From: Methanocorpusculum sp.
GTDB taxonomy: Archaea > Halobacteriota > Methanomicrobia > Methanomicrobiales > Methanocorpusculaceae
Length of the DNA stretch: 13,950 nucleotides
NCBI GenBank assembly: GCA_029987315.1
Contig: DALTVZ010000027.1
Coordinates: forward strand, 1 to 13,950
Direction: 5' to 3'
Shown here: positions 1 through 7,046 of the stretch, piece after piece
Layout of the letters: the number at the start of each line of letters is the position of its first letter
How positions within the stretch are numbered: position 1 is the first letter of the stretch
Notes under the pieces: generated by a model
Database searches by the model: none
The model's input: only the letters and a program-made list of their open reading frames with translations
Told to the model about the DNA's origin: nothing
Made by a program: the position numbers and the translations under genes

Positions 1-1
1 A

Positions 2-448
2 TATCTGTATATCATCTTCGCGGCGATCTTCTTTGTGTCGCTTGGTATCATCGCAGATTTACGATATCTTACTCAGGATATGATACTATTCATCGCGATA
101 TTGACGGTAGTTGCCGTTATCACCAAGGTCATAGGCTGCGGCCTCCCGTCAAAATTGATGGGTATGAGTTGGCGGGACTCGGCGCTCATTGGGTTTGGCA
201 TGACTCCGCGCGGGGAAGTTGCCATGATCGTTGGCCTTATTGCTCTGAATCGTTTCCAAGAGATGGCGGCTTCGGCTGTGAACCCTGCAGAGGCAGAGCT
301 TCTTCTTCAGTTAGGAAACGAATTGTTCATCGCAATCGTGGTGATATCTCTTGTGACAACGGTGATTGTTCCGCTGATTTACAAAGGGTTCTTCTTTAGG
401 GGAGAAAAGACCAAGTCTGTGGCTTGTGAGCAAGACCCACAGGCTTAA
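2..448 (+). CDS. Cation/proton antiporter (Kef/CPA2 type), C-terminal part only
   Basis: This is the last 148 codons of a membrane antiporter; the reading frame is open to the window edge, so the start lies outside. The visible part begins in a transmembrane segment containing IFFVSLGI, a signature near the end of the PF00999 Na+/H+ exchanger fold. It continues through further hydrophobic helices with GMTPRGEVAMIVGLIAL, typical of the last helices of Kef/CPA2 antiporters. The family exchanges Na+ or K+ for H+ across the cytoplasmic membrane. The tail after the last helix is short and basic (FFRGEKTKS), so there is no C-terminal TrkA-N or TrkA-C domain in this protein. The ion specificity cannot be told from this fragment. 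The gene converges on the YgiQ-like gene; the two stop codons overlap at 445-448. Confidence 0.88.
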   Translation, partial: YLYIIFAAIFFVSLGIIADLRYLTQDMILFIAILTVVAVITKVIGCGLPSKLMGMSWRDSALIGFGMTPRGEVAMIVGLIALNRFQEMAASAVNPAEAELLLQLGNELFIAIVVISLVTTVIVPLIYKGFFFRGEKTKSVACEQDPQA

Positions 449-462
449 ACTCTTCTTTTTTT
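417..462 (+). terminator. Hairpin plus T-tract terminator of the antiporter gene
   Basis: CTGTGG (417-422) pairs with CCACAG (437-442), and inside it CTTG (423-426) pairs with CAAG (431-434) around a TGAG loop, with a two-base bulge. A pyrimidine-rich stretch ending in seven T residues (456-462) follows. The hairpin lies in the last codons of the antiporter gene and the T-tract in the 3' end of the opposite gene, so it could limit read-through into antisense of ygiQ. Confidence 0.55.
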
Positions 463-2325
463 AGAATCACTGATTTTTTTCACGGGCGGTAGGCCTTTGT
501 TTGGAACAAGATCTCCGATAAGATCACGTCTTCCTGCCTTTAAAAGTCCAGAAACGACAAGATCATACTGTTTCGGATCCTTCCACTGAAGAAGTGCTCT
601 CTGGATCAGTTTCTCTCCGCCGAGAGGCACATGGACTTTTTTACCGGTAAGAGGATCGAGCCCTGTATAATACATCGTCGTAGAAAGGGTCATCGGGACT
701 GGAGTGAAGTCCTGGACCTGTTCGGTGTACATGTTCTTCTCCCTGAGATAGAGAGCAAGGGTGACCATATCGTCTATTCTGCATCCCGGGTGGGATGACA
801 TGAGATAGGGCACGAGATACTGACGTTTTGGTTTATCTTTTTGAAGGGCGTCGAATCTGCTACAGAATGCATCAAAAACCGCTTTACCTGGTTTGTTCAT
901 CAGCTGCGTCACCCGGTCGCTGATATGTTCTGGTGCGACCTTTAGGTGACCGGAGATGTGGCGTTCGGTCAGTTCTTTCAGATATCTATCTCCCTCTTCC
1001 GTATTAGGGACGAGATCGTATCTGATTCCTGAACTGATGAAAACATGCTTGACTTTTCTGATCGCCGATACGTTTCTGAGTAAGGATATCTGCTCAGTTG
1101 TACCCAATTTTAACGAAGGGCATGTCGTGCAGTTTTTGTCGGTGCAAGCCCCGTTTTTTTCCCATTTTGCACAGCTCGATGCGTACATGTTTGCAGAAGG
1201 TCCTCCTAGATCTGAGATGGTTCCTTTGAACTCCGGCATTTTTGCGATTCGCTCAGCCTCTCTAAGGATGGATCCCTCACTTCGCGACACGATTTCCTTT
1301 CCCTGATGATGGGTGATCGCACAAAACGAGCAGGCACCAAAACACCCTCTATGAGTGGTGATGGAAAATTGAATCGAGGTGAGTGCCGGGATAGGTTCTT
1401 TGTATGCAGGGTGCTGTTTTCTTGTGTATGGGAGTTCGTAGATGATGTCGAGCTCCTTCGTTGTCAGAGGGCGTGCCGGGGGGTTTTGAACAATAACTGT
1501 TTTTGGGTGAGGTTGGATCAGCGTATCTTTTGATAAGTGCTGGATCTTAAACGCCTCAGCATACGTCTCCTTATCGACAATATCTGGGTATGCGGGAAGT
1601 ATAGTCCCAGTAGGTGAATTTTCTCGAAACGCTGCTATACTCATCGTCCAGCAAGTTCCCCTGATATCATTAAGATCTTTGATATGTTCACCATCTTTCA
1701 GGCGTTCTGCGATTTCGATCAGTTGGAGCTCTCCCATCCCATATACGAGAAGCGAGGCCGGAGCATCCGCAAGAATTCCCTGCTTGATTGAATTGCTCCA
1801 GTAATCGTAATGTGCAAGGCGTCTAAGACTTGCCTCTATCCCTCCGATGATTATGGGAGTGTCTTTGAACAGACGATGAAGCATGTTCGTGTAAACGATG
1901 GTCGTTTTCTCAGGGCGGGTGGGTCTTCCCCCTGGAGAGTATGCATCGTCATGCCGGCGCCTGAGTGCTGGAGTATATGCACTCACCATCGGATCTACGG
2001 CTCCGGGTAGTATGGCGAAGAAGAGGTTTGGTTTTCCAAATTTTTTGAAATCAGTTCCCTCTCGGTCCTTCCAGTCCGGTTGGCTGATTATTGCAACTGT
2101 AAATCCTGCGTTTATCAGTGTCCGTCCAAGGAGAGCCGCGGCGAAGGACGGATGGTCAACATAGGCATCCGCTGATACAAGAATAATATCTGGACTAGTT
2201 CCCTTTGTATCTTTCAATTCTTCTGTTGTTATTGGGATGAATCGAGGCTGGTCGGCAATGTTTCCGGGGGTGATTTGCGGCATTCTTATCTTTATAATGG
2301 GTGTTGAACGATGATTAAGGTTCAT
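445..2325 (-). CDS. YgiQ family radical SAM protein
   Basis: A 626-residue cytoplasmic radical SAM protein of the YgiQ (UPF0313) family. It has an N-terminal region (about residues 45-200) with GGIEASLRRLAHYDYW, typical of the family. The radical SAM core starts near residue 318 with HRGCFGACSFC, so C328, C332 and C335 (CX3CX2C) should hold the SAM-binding [4Fe-4S] cluster. A second cysteine group (C385, C394, C399, C402) is also characteristic and may bind another metal centre. VAPEHISDRV and YTEQVQDFTPVPMT further down match the family's C-terminal part. The substrate and reaction of YgiQ proteins are not established as far as I know, so the role here is unknown. The start at 2325 fits a TATA-like element about 27 bases upstream, implying a leaderless mRNA; Met15 is a possible alternative. 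No strong Shine-Dalgarno site is seen. Confidence 0.93.
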   Translation of the reverse strand: MNLNHRSTPIIKIRMPQITPGNIADQPRFIPITTEELKDTKGTSPDIILVSADAYVDHPSFAAALLGRTLINAGFTVAIISQPDWKDREGTDFKKFGKPNLFFAILPGAVDPMVSAYTPALRRRHDDAYSPGGRPTRPEKTTIVYTNMLHRLFKDTPIIIGGIEASLRRLAHYDYWSNSIKQGILADAPASLLVYGMGELQLIEIAERLKDGEHIKDLNDIRGTCWTMSIAAFRENSPTGTILPAYPDIVDKETYAEAFKIQHLSKDTLIQPHPKTVIVQNPPARPLTTKELDIIYELPYTRKQHPAYKEPIPALTSIQFSITTHRGCFGACSFCAITHHQGKEIVSRSEGSILREAERIAKMPEFKGTISDLGGPSANMYASSCAKWEKNGACTDKNCTTCPSLKLGTTEQISLLRNVSAIRKVKHVFISSGIRYDLVPNTEEGDRYLKELTERHISGHLKVAPEHISDRVTQLMNKPGKAVFDAFCSRFDALQKDKPKRQYLVPYLMSSHPGCRIDDMVTLALYLREKNMYTEQVQDFTPVPMTLSTTMYYTGLDPLTGKKVHVPLGGEKLIQRALLQWKDPKQYDLVVSGLLKAGRRDLIGDLVPNKGLPPVKKISDSKKRRV

Positions 2326-2348
2326 GAGGGATATCCACGTTCAGAATG

Positions 2349-2356
2349 AATATATG
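2349..2356 (-). promoter_or_regulatory. TATA box (box A) for the YgiQ-like gene
   Basis: AATATATG on the plus strand (CATATATT on the minus strand) is centred about 27 bases upstream of the minus-strand ATG at 2325. This is the usual archaeal TATA-to-start distance, so transcription would begin at or next to the start codon and give a leaderless transcript. The core ATATAT is symmetrical and could in principle also fire rightward into the decayed regulator gene. Confidence 0.45.
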
Positions 2357-2370
2357 GGTACATGAATTAA

Positions 2371-2609
2371 ATGCCAGCCACTGAAGTGTCTGATTTAATG
2401 GTTTTTCAGGACACAGACAACACTGATTTTCCTAAGATGGAACCATATACACACCAACAAATTCTAGAGACTTTGACAATGGAGCTTGGAGTCACCCGAC
2501 AGACGATTTTTGCGCTAGAAAAAAAGTATGCTCCGTCGCTTCAACGTGCATTTAGAATATCCAGATATTTCAAACAACGGTTGAAAATATTTTTCTCTTT
2601 GATTCCTAA
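2371..2609 (+). pseudogene. Decayed small XRE-family HTH regulator with a frameshift
   Basis: The open frame from 2371 runs to 2643 (90 codons), but only its middle looks like a protein family. ELGVTRQTIFALE, YAPSL and AFRISRYF closely match the short (about 65-70 residue) XRE regulators that usually read LGVTRQTI..IEKGKY.PSL..AF.IARYF followed by ..(T/S)(V/I)E.IF. In the open frame the end reads KQRLKIFF, which does not fit. Skipping back one base at the A-run 2572-2574 gives TTVENIFLFDS and a stop at 2607-2609, exactly the expected ending. This indicates loss of one A in an original AAAA. A Gly codon is also missing from the EKGKY turn (EKKY here), and the N-terminal first helix is not recognisable. 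No Shine-Dalgarno site is present. I read this as a pseudogene. A sequencing error could explain the frameshift but not the other defects. Confidence 0.68.
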
Positions 2610-2680
2610 TAATTTAGATATAGAGTCAGCTCTTCAGTTCTGAAAATGCCTGTAAAAATATGGTATAATATGTCAATTGT

Positions 2681-3349
2681 TTATTCGATGACTATAGCGA
2701 CTTCACTATTTTCATTAAGTCCAAGCTCATCACGAAGCTTTTTCCCGGAAATCACCTCGATCACCTCTTCTGGGTGGTGTGTCCGACCGGGCACGACTAT
2801 TGCGCACGGGATATTGGATATAGTACATTTGATACAACGCGCCTCACCAAACATCCGGTGTTCATCTTTGAATCCCGGCACTATCGTCCATTCAAGTGAA
2901 TCCATTCTTTTTCTGACAAGAACACTCTGCGGATTTAATTTTATATTAAGCGTACCCGGGTATGGGGCGAACCCGCAAAGTTTTTCGAACTGTTCTTGAT
3001 AATGTGGGATTGACATGTAGTATCTTCCTTCCCCGACTCCAGAAATGACGGTTCCTGTGAGGAGATACTGCTCATCTTTTACATCGAATATTTTGCAGTA
3101 TTCGGAAAATTCCCGCCGGAGATGCTCCTCTCCCGATCGAGTTACGAGAACGAACTGACCGGTCGAATCAGCAGTCCGTGAAACCATCTGCGCCTTTTCG
3201 AGTGACTGAAGTCTGCGTGATGCTGTCTGCTGGCTTATTCCTAGCTGGTCTCCCAGGGTTTGTGTAGAAATACGTACAGGTCCTTTGCATCCTCCAAGCA
3301 GAGCTATTCGCCGTAAACTGGCCGTATCCTCGGCGTCTATTATATGCAT
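2681..3349 (-). CDS. ribK: CTP-dependent riboflavin kinase with N-terminal winged HTH (RbkR type)
   Basis: A 222-residue two-domain protein. Residues about 8-75 form a MarR-like winged helix (ISTQTLGDQLGISQQTASRRLQSLEK is the recognition region). Residues about 92-222 form the archaeal DUF120 riboflavin kinase, which phosphorylates riboflavin to FMN using CTP rather than ATP. Family marks are GVGEGRYYMS (104-113), YPGTLNIKL (130-138) and RTHHP (189-193). HTH-fused members (RbkR) are known from other archaea to regulate riboflavin genes as well as carry the kinase, so a dual role is likely but not shown here. No other riboflavin gene lies in the window. The start at 3349 has a TATA-like box about 26 bases upstream and no clear Shine-Dalgarno site, which suggests leaderless translation. 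It diverges from the mevalonate-linked regulator across an 83-base gap. Confidence 0.94.
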   Translation of the reverse strand: MHIIDAEDTASLRRIALLGGCKGPVRISTQTLGDQLGISQQTASRRLQSLEKAQMVSRTADSTGQFVLVTRSGEEHLRREFSEYCKIFDVKDEQYLLTGTVISGVGEGRYYMSIPHYQEQFEKLCGFAPYPGTLNIKLNPQSVLVRKRMDSLEWTIVPGFKDEHRMFGEARCIKCTISNIPCAIVVPGRTHHPEEVIEVISGKKLRDELGLNENSEVAIVIE

Positions 3350-3370
3350 AACGCAATGTTGGAGTGATTA

Positions 3371-3380
3371 CTATTTATGG
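3371..3380 (-). promoter_or_regulatory. TATA box for ribK
   Basis: CCATAAATAG on the minus strand is centred about 26 bases before the ribK start codon, the spacing expected for an archaeal box A serving a leaderless mRNA. Read on the plus strand it is CTATTTATGG, a poorer match, but it could serve the divergent regulator gene with a leader of about 30-55 bases. Confidence 0.5.
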
Positions 3381-3404
3381 GTTAGCATCTACGCAGTTCG
3401 CCTA

Positions 3405-3420
3405 TTGACGAATTCGACAA
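3405..3420. promoter_or_regulatory. 16-bp dyad, candidate operator
   Basis: TTGaCGAATTCGaCAA is an inverted repeat with a perfect CGAATTCG centre and TTG/CAA outer arms; only the paired A/A positions break symmetry. It sits in the ribK/HTH divergent gap, ending 12 bases before the GTG at 3433. The size suits a dimeric XRE or winged-helix repressor. Either neighbouring regulator could be the binder; no other copy was noticed in the window. Confidence 0.35.
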
Positions 3421-3432
3421 CCAGCTTCTTAT

Positions 3433-4167
3433 GTGAGTAACGAAATACACATAAGTATGAAGCCAGTACTTCGCCATCAGCTTGCCGAGAAGATGGCAGG
3501 GGAGATAACCCTCTCCGATTCTCCCGGAAAAGCTCTGAAAAAGTGGCGTACAAGTTTTCAGATAGCTCCAGGTGTACTCGCAGATCATCTTGGAGTTTCT
3601 CCATCCGTTATCAGTGATTATGAGAGCGGCAGGAGAAAAAGTCCGGGAACTGGTGTCGTTGGAAAAATCGTAGACTCGCTTCTGAATGTTGACGAAGAAA
3701 ATGGTGGGACATACATCAAAAAGTATGGCAAACTTTTGTTCTCGGATTATGATGATGAGGTCATTTATGATATCCATGACTTTGCTTCATCTATCCCAAT
3801 CAGAGACTTATCCGAACAGATCGATTGTTCACTCATCTGCGGGGAGCTTGATTCCCAGATTTTCGGCTATACTGTTATCAACAGTACCAATGCCATTTTG
3901 AATCTTTCACCCAACGAATTCAATCGCATTTACGGTTGGAGCACGGAACGCGCTTTGATTTTCACGGATATTTCAACCGGAAAATCTCCCATGATCGCGA
4001 TCCGCGTGACACCTTTCAAACCCCCGTATGTGATCCTTCAGGGGATAGATGAGGAACATGTCAGCCCACTCGTCAAAAAGCTTGCAGAAAAAGATCACAT
4101 TACCGTTCTTTGTACTCCCCTCGGAGTTCAAGATCTCATTACACGTTTGAGGAAAACACAATGGTAG
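3433..4167 (+). CDS. XRE-type HTH transcriptional regulator linked to mevalonate genes
   Basis: A 244-residue predicted DNA-binding protein. An XRE/Cro-type helix-turn-helix lies at about residues 34-86, with [20 protein letters not shown] (49-68) as the core. Residues about 95-240 form a separate domain that I cannot assign to a characterised fold. It contains [16 protein letters not shown] and the stretch [17 protein letters not shown], and could bind a ligand. The reading frame starts with GTG at 3433. ATG at 3457 (Met9, MKPVLRHQ) is an equally good or better start, since neither has a clear Shine-Dalgarno site. Its stop overlaps the ATG of HMG-CoA synthase by seven bases (4161-4167), so it heads the same operon. 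That linkage suggests it controls isoprenoid synthesis, perhaps with autoregulation through the dyad just upstream. The regulatory role is inference. Confidence 0.88.
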   Translation: MSNEIHISMKPVLRHQLAEKMAGEITLSDSPGKALKKWRTSFQIAPGVLADHLGVSPSVISDYESGRRKSPGTGVVGKIVDSLLNVDEENGGTYIKKYGKLLFSDYDDEVIYDIHDFASSIPIRDLSEQIDCSLICGELDSQIFGYTVINSTNAILNLSPNEFNRIYGWSTERALIFTDISTGKSPMIAIRVTPFKPPYVILQGIDEEHVSPLVKKLAEKDHITVLCTPLGVQDLITRLRKTQW

Positions 4168-5204
4168 GCATAATCACCTATGGGGCATATATTCCCCGTT
4201 TCAGAATAAAAACCGAAGAGATCGCCCGTGTCTGGGGAGCAAATGCCTCGGAGATCACCGGCGGTCTTGGCGTTTTCGAAAAAGCAGTCCCCGATTACGA
4301 TGAGAATACAGCCACATTTTCCGTTGAGGCTGCACGCTCGGCTCTTCGCCGGCGTCCGATAGATCCCGCCGATATCAAGGCGGTCTACGTAGGATCAGAG
4401 TCGCACCCGTATGCTGTCAAACCCACCGCAGTAACGGTAGGAGAGGCAATCGGCGCGACCCCGATTATGACGGCGGCCGATTATGAGTTCGCTTGTAAGG
4501 CGGGAACTGCCGCGATCCAGACCTCTATGGGTCTGGTATCATCAGGAATGATGAAGTACGCCGTTGCGATCGGAGCGGACACCGCTCAGGGAGCTCCCGG
4601 CGATGCACTAGAATATACGGCGGCCGCAGGAGGAGCGGCATTTGTTATCGGCAATGATGATCCGATAGCAGAAATCCATGAGACCTGCTCGTACTCCTCG
4701 GATACTCCAGACTTCTGGCGTCGTGAAGGTGAGGATTATCCCAGACACGGAGGAAGATTCTCTGGTGATCCGGGCTACTTCAAACATATCATGGGTGCTG
4801 CAAATTTGATGATGGAGCTTCGCGGTACAAAACCGTCCGATTATACGTATGCTCTTTTCCACCAACCGAATGCGAAGTTCCCGCAAAAAGTCTCAAAAAT
4901 GCTGGGCTTCACGCAGGAACAGATCAACACCGGACTTCTGGCCCCAACTCTTGGAAACACCTACAGTGGCGCCGTTCCTCTTGGTCTTGCGGCTATATTG
5001 GATGAAGCAAAACCTGGTGACCGAATCTTTGTTACAAGTTATGGGAGTGGCGCAGGATCCGATGCCTTTGACATAACAGTGACCGACGCGATCTTAAATA
5101 AAATCGACAGATCCCGCGGCCCGACCGTTCAGCAGATGCTTTCCACGAAAAAGTATCTTGATTATGCAGTATATGCCCGACATAAGGGCAAGATCCGGAT
5201 GTGA
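4161..5204 (+). CDS. Hydroxymethylglutaryl-CoA synthase, archaeal type
   Basis: A 347-residue cytoplasmic enzyme that condenses acetyl-CoA with acetoacetyl-CoA to HMG-CoA, the second step of the mevalonate pathway for archaeal lipid isoprenoids. It has the thiolase fold. The expected catalytic residues are visible: E80 in [11 protein letters not shown], nucleophile C112 in FACKAGT, and H234 in [10 protein letters not shown]. The length is normal for the archaeal family (about 350). I chose ATG 4161 because GAGG (4149-4152) lies eight bases upstream and the protein then starts [16 protein letters not shown] like its relatives; the frame extends further upstream, to 4110, but that part is out-of-frame sequence of the regulator gene. 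The thiolase gene follows after eight bases. In methanogens this enzyme forms a complex with the thiolase and the DUF35 protein that channels acetoacetyl-CoA. Confidence 0.96.
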   Translation: MVGIITYGAYIPRFRIKTEEIARVWGANASEITGGLGVFEKAVPDYDENTATFSVEAARSALRRRPIDPADIKAVYVGSESHPYAVKPTAVTVGEAIGATPIMTAADYEFACKAGTAAIQTSMGLVSSGMMKYAVAIGADTAQGAPGDALEYTAAAGGAAFVIGNDDPIAEIHETCSYSSDTPDFWRREGEDYPRHGGRFSGDPGYFKHIMGAANLMMELRGTKPSDYTYALFHQPNAKFPQKVSKMLGFTQEQINTGLLAPTLGNTYSGAVPLGLAAILDEAKPGDRIFVTSYGSGAGSDAFDITVTDAILNKIDRSRGPTVQQMLSTKKYLDYAVYARHKGKIRM

Positions 5205-5212
5205 GGTGAATC

Positions 5213-6376
5213 ATGAGAGATGTTGCAGTTATTGGTGCAGGAATCACAAAATTTGGAGAAAGATGGGATACATCTTTCCGTGACCTGTGTACAGAAGCAG
5301 GGATTGCCGCACTTGAAGATGCAAATGTGGCGGGAGAACAGATCGATGCATTGTTTGTCGGGTCCATGTCCGCTGGCAGATTCGTCGGTCAGGAACATGT
5401 AGGAGCACTCGTTGCAGATTATGTAGGACTCGGAGGAGATCTTCACGTACCGGCGACCCGCGTTGAGGCAGCTTGTGCATCAGGTGGTCTTGCGTTTCGC
5501 CAGGCCGTAGCCGCCGTATCTTCTGGCATGTCTGACGTTGTCATTGCCGCAGGCGTTGAGAAGATGACGGACGTCGGAGATTCAACAGATGTCCTCGCCG
5601 GAGCCGCAGACAGAGAATGGGAAAGTTTCGCAGGAGCAACGTTCCCGGGTTTGTATGCCATGATTGCATGTGATTACATGCACAAATACGGCCTGACTCG
5701 TGAGCAGCTTGCTCAGGTCGCGGTCAAAAATCACTACCATGGAGCAAGAAATCCTTTTGCCCACTTCCAGAACGAGATTTCCCTCTCGACGGTGATGAAT
5801 TCAACCCTCGTTGCCTCACCTCTGAGGCTCTTTGACTGCTCGCCTGTTTCAGACGGAGCCGCGGTCGTCGTTGTATGCCCGCTTGAAAAAGCGCGTGAGT
5901 TTACTGATACGCCGATTAAGGTCCTTGCCTCAGCGCAGGCAGGCGATACGATCGCATTGCACGACCGCCCTGATTTTTCTACAATGGGTGCGACCGTTGT
6001 AGCCGGAAATTCGGCGTTCCGTCAGGCAAAGCTCGAACGAAAGGATATCGACTTTGTGGAAGTTCATGACTGTTTCACGATAGCAGAGTTATGTGCTATT
6101 GAGGACCTCGGCTTCGTTCCAAAGGGAACCGCCGGCAAGTTCACCGAGCAGGGAGAGACCCAGCTTGGCGGAAAACTTCCTGTAAACACCTCTGGGGGCC
6201 TCAAGGCATGCGGTCACCCGGTAGGTGCCACAGGAATCAAGCAGATCTGGGAAGTCGTACAACAGCTTCGCGGCGAAGGCGGCAGACGTCAGGTTGAAGG
6301 AGCAGAAATCGGCATGACACAAAATGTCGGCGGAACCGGTGCCACAGTCGTATCACACATCTTCGGGAGGATCTGA
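5213..6376 (+). CDS. Acetyl-CoA C-acetyltransferase (acetoacetyl-CoA thiolase), archaeal type
   Basis: A 387-residue thiolase that joins two acetyl-CoA molecules to acetoacetyl-CoA, the entry reaction of the mevalonate pathway. The nucleophilic cysteine is C88 in VEAACASGG. The other conserved parts are [11 protein letters not shown] (H285), where SCP2-type thiolases carry a catalytic His, and CGHPVGATG (C333, H335) near the C-terminus. The sequence is of the SCP2-like archaeal class rather than the bacterial AtoB class. GAGGTGA overlapping the stop of the HMG-CoA synthase gene supplies the ribosome binding site at 5203-5209, and the start at 5213 gives [16 protein letters not shown]. The reaction is thermodynamically uphill, and direct transfer of its product to the co-encoded synthase in the known three-protein complex explains the tight gene order. 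Confidence 0.95.
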   Translation: MRDVAVIGAGITKFGERWDTSFRDLCTEAGIAALEDANVAGEQIDALFVGSMSAGRFVGQEHVGALVADYVGLGGDLHVPATRVEAACASGGLAFRQAVAAVSSGMSDVVIAAGVEKMTDVGDSTDVLAGAADREWESFAGATFPGLYAMIACDYMHKYGLTREQLAQVAVKNHYHGARNPFAHFQNEISLSTVMNSTLVASPLRLFDCSPVSDGAAVVVVCPLEKAREFTDTPIKVLASAQAGDTIALHDRPDFSTMGATVVAGNSAFRQAKLERKDIDFVEVHDCFTIAELCAIEDLGFVPKGTAGKFTEQGETQLGGKLPVNTSGGLKACGHPVGATGIKQIWEVVQQLRGEGGRRQVEGAEIGMTQNVGGTGATVVSHIFGRI

Positions 6377-6377
6377 G

Positions 6378-6770
6378 ATGACAGTAGCACGATTCTGGAG
6401 AGAGATCCCCCAGAGATATAATCTGATTGGAACGAAATGTGAGACCTGCGGTGCCGTATTTTTCCCGGCGAGGACGATCTGTCCTCATTGCCGCAGAGAT
6501 GGAAAAATCGTTTCCTACAAATGTTCAGGTAAAGGAAAGGTCATGACATACTCTGTTCTCTCAGCCGCAAGCGACCAGTTCACTGCCCTGAAACCATATG
6601 TCCTGGCAATCATTAAACTCGAAGAAGGGGCGAGGGTCACCTCCCACCTCATCTGTGAACCGGACGAGGTTTATATCGGAATGCCTGTCACATCCGTCTT
6701 CCGCGTTCTTGATCACGAAGGTTCGGATGGTATCATCCACTATGGAACGAAGTTCGTTCCCGACCTTTAA
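6378..6770 (+). CDS. Zn-ribbon/OB-fold DUF35 protein, scaffold of the thiolase-HMGS complex
   Basis: A 130-residue protein with an N-terminal helix, a rubredoxin-like zinc ribbon (C21, C24, C35, C38 in KCETCGAVFFPARTICPHC) and an OB-fold from about residue 45 on, the standard DUF35 architecture. In methanogens the homologue sits between thiolase and HMG-CoA synthase and forms a shared CoA-binding site that passes acetoacetyl-CoA from one to the other. Its role is therefore structural and channelling rather than catalytic. The start at 6378 lies one base after the thiolase stop and has GGGAGG at 6365-6370; an upstream in-frame start inside the thiolase gene is less likely. It is the last gene of the operon, and its 3' end carries a hairpin that belongs to the terminator. 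Confidence 0.94.
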   Translation: MTVARFWREIPQRYNLIGTKCETCGAVFFPARTICPHCRRDGKIVSYKCSGKGKVMTYSVLSAASDQFTALKPYVLAIIKLEEGARVTSHLICEPDEVYIGMPVTSVFRVLDHEGSDGIIHYGTKFVPDL

Positions 6771-6777
6771 TTTTTTT
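6744..6777 (+). terminator. Terminator of the mevalonate-entry operon
   Basis: GGAACGAA (6744-6751) and TTCGTTCC (6753-6760) are perfect inverted arms around a single G; in RNA this would be a seven-base-pair stem with a three-base loop. It lies within the last codons of the DUF35 gene and is followed by a run of seven T residues (6771-6777) directly after the stop. This is a good intrinsic-like terminator, although archaea often terminate on the T-tract alone. Confidence 0.65.
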
Positions 6778-6918
6778 ATTACGTTGTTCGATACTAAGCG
6801 CACGGATTTTCGCCGCGTCATCGAGTTTCGAATCTCATTTCTTATTTGTGTACATTATTTTCTCAAAAAATATGTCAGGCCATGCCGCAATCAGCAGATC
6901 ATTTAGTTGAATAATTTA

Positions 6919-6932
6919 TTTGATAAATCAAA
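6919..6932. promoter_or_regulatory. Perfect inverted repeat next to the ech TATA box
   Basis: TTTGAT-AA-ATCAAA is a perfect 6-bp dyad with a two-base spacer, directly touching the upstream side of the TATA box. A related sequence, TTTATCA (6948-6954), lies on the other side and is the inverse complement of TGATAAA (6921-6927), so the TATA box is framed by matching inverted heptamers about 27 bases apart centre to centre. The arrangement suits an operator, but AT-rich DNA yields such repeats easily. Confidence 0.38.
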
Positions 6933-6940
6933 ATATATAA
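6931..6940 (+). promoter_or_regulatory. Probable box A promoter of the ech operon
   Basis: AAATATATAA, preceded by an A-rich stretch that could act as a BRE, is the best TATA box in the intergenic region. The expected transcription start about 25 bases on (near 6962) would give echA a leader of roughly 150 bases. A weaker element, TACTATATCT (7001-7010), would give a start near 7032. Confidence 0.5.
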
Positions 6941-6968
6941 TGGGTATTTTATCATTTATATCATTAAC

Positions 6969-7046
6969 ATGGGATTTATTTTGACATCACGTTTCAGTCA
7001 TACTATATCTACGGAAGCCGTTTTTATTCCTTCTTTCTCAGAGTGA
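6969..7046 (+). other. 25-codon open frame in the ech leader, possible leader peptide
   Basis: ATG at 6969 opens a frame of 25 codons ending in TGA at 7044-7046 (begins MGFILTSRF, ends PSFSE). It would start just downstream of the predicted transcription start, so it could be translated nearly leaderless. It contains five Ser and four Phe but no clear codon run. A small hairpin, ACGG-AAG-CCGT, followed by T residues (7011-7025) lies inside it, which resembles an attenuator although the stem is only four pairs. There is no homology evidence; it may be chance. Confidence 0.2.

Noticed and set aside
956..1306. 116-codon open frame antisense to the YgiQ-like gene, plus neighbours at 1306-1533 and 1898-2164
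   Set aside because: They lie opposite the radical SAM core and adjoining conserved parts; there are no ribosome sites and no family resemblance.
3382..3777. 131-codon open frame antisense to the mevalonate-linked HTH gene
   Set aside because: The plus-strand frame has a clear HTH domain and operon overlap; the antisense product shows no recognisable motif and has the Cys/Ser/Arg-rich look of a shadow frame.
4110..4160. Upstream extension of HMG-CoA synthase
   Set aside because: The extra 17 residues are out-of-frame sequence of the regulator gene; the ATG at 4161 has a Shine-Dalgarno site and the family-typical start.
6821..6840. tRNA T-loop-like sequence (TTTCGAATC) in the ech upstream region
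   Set aside because: The flanking T-stem has only three pairs and no acceptor, D or anticodon arm can be laid out on either strand.
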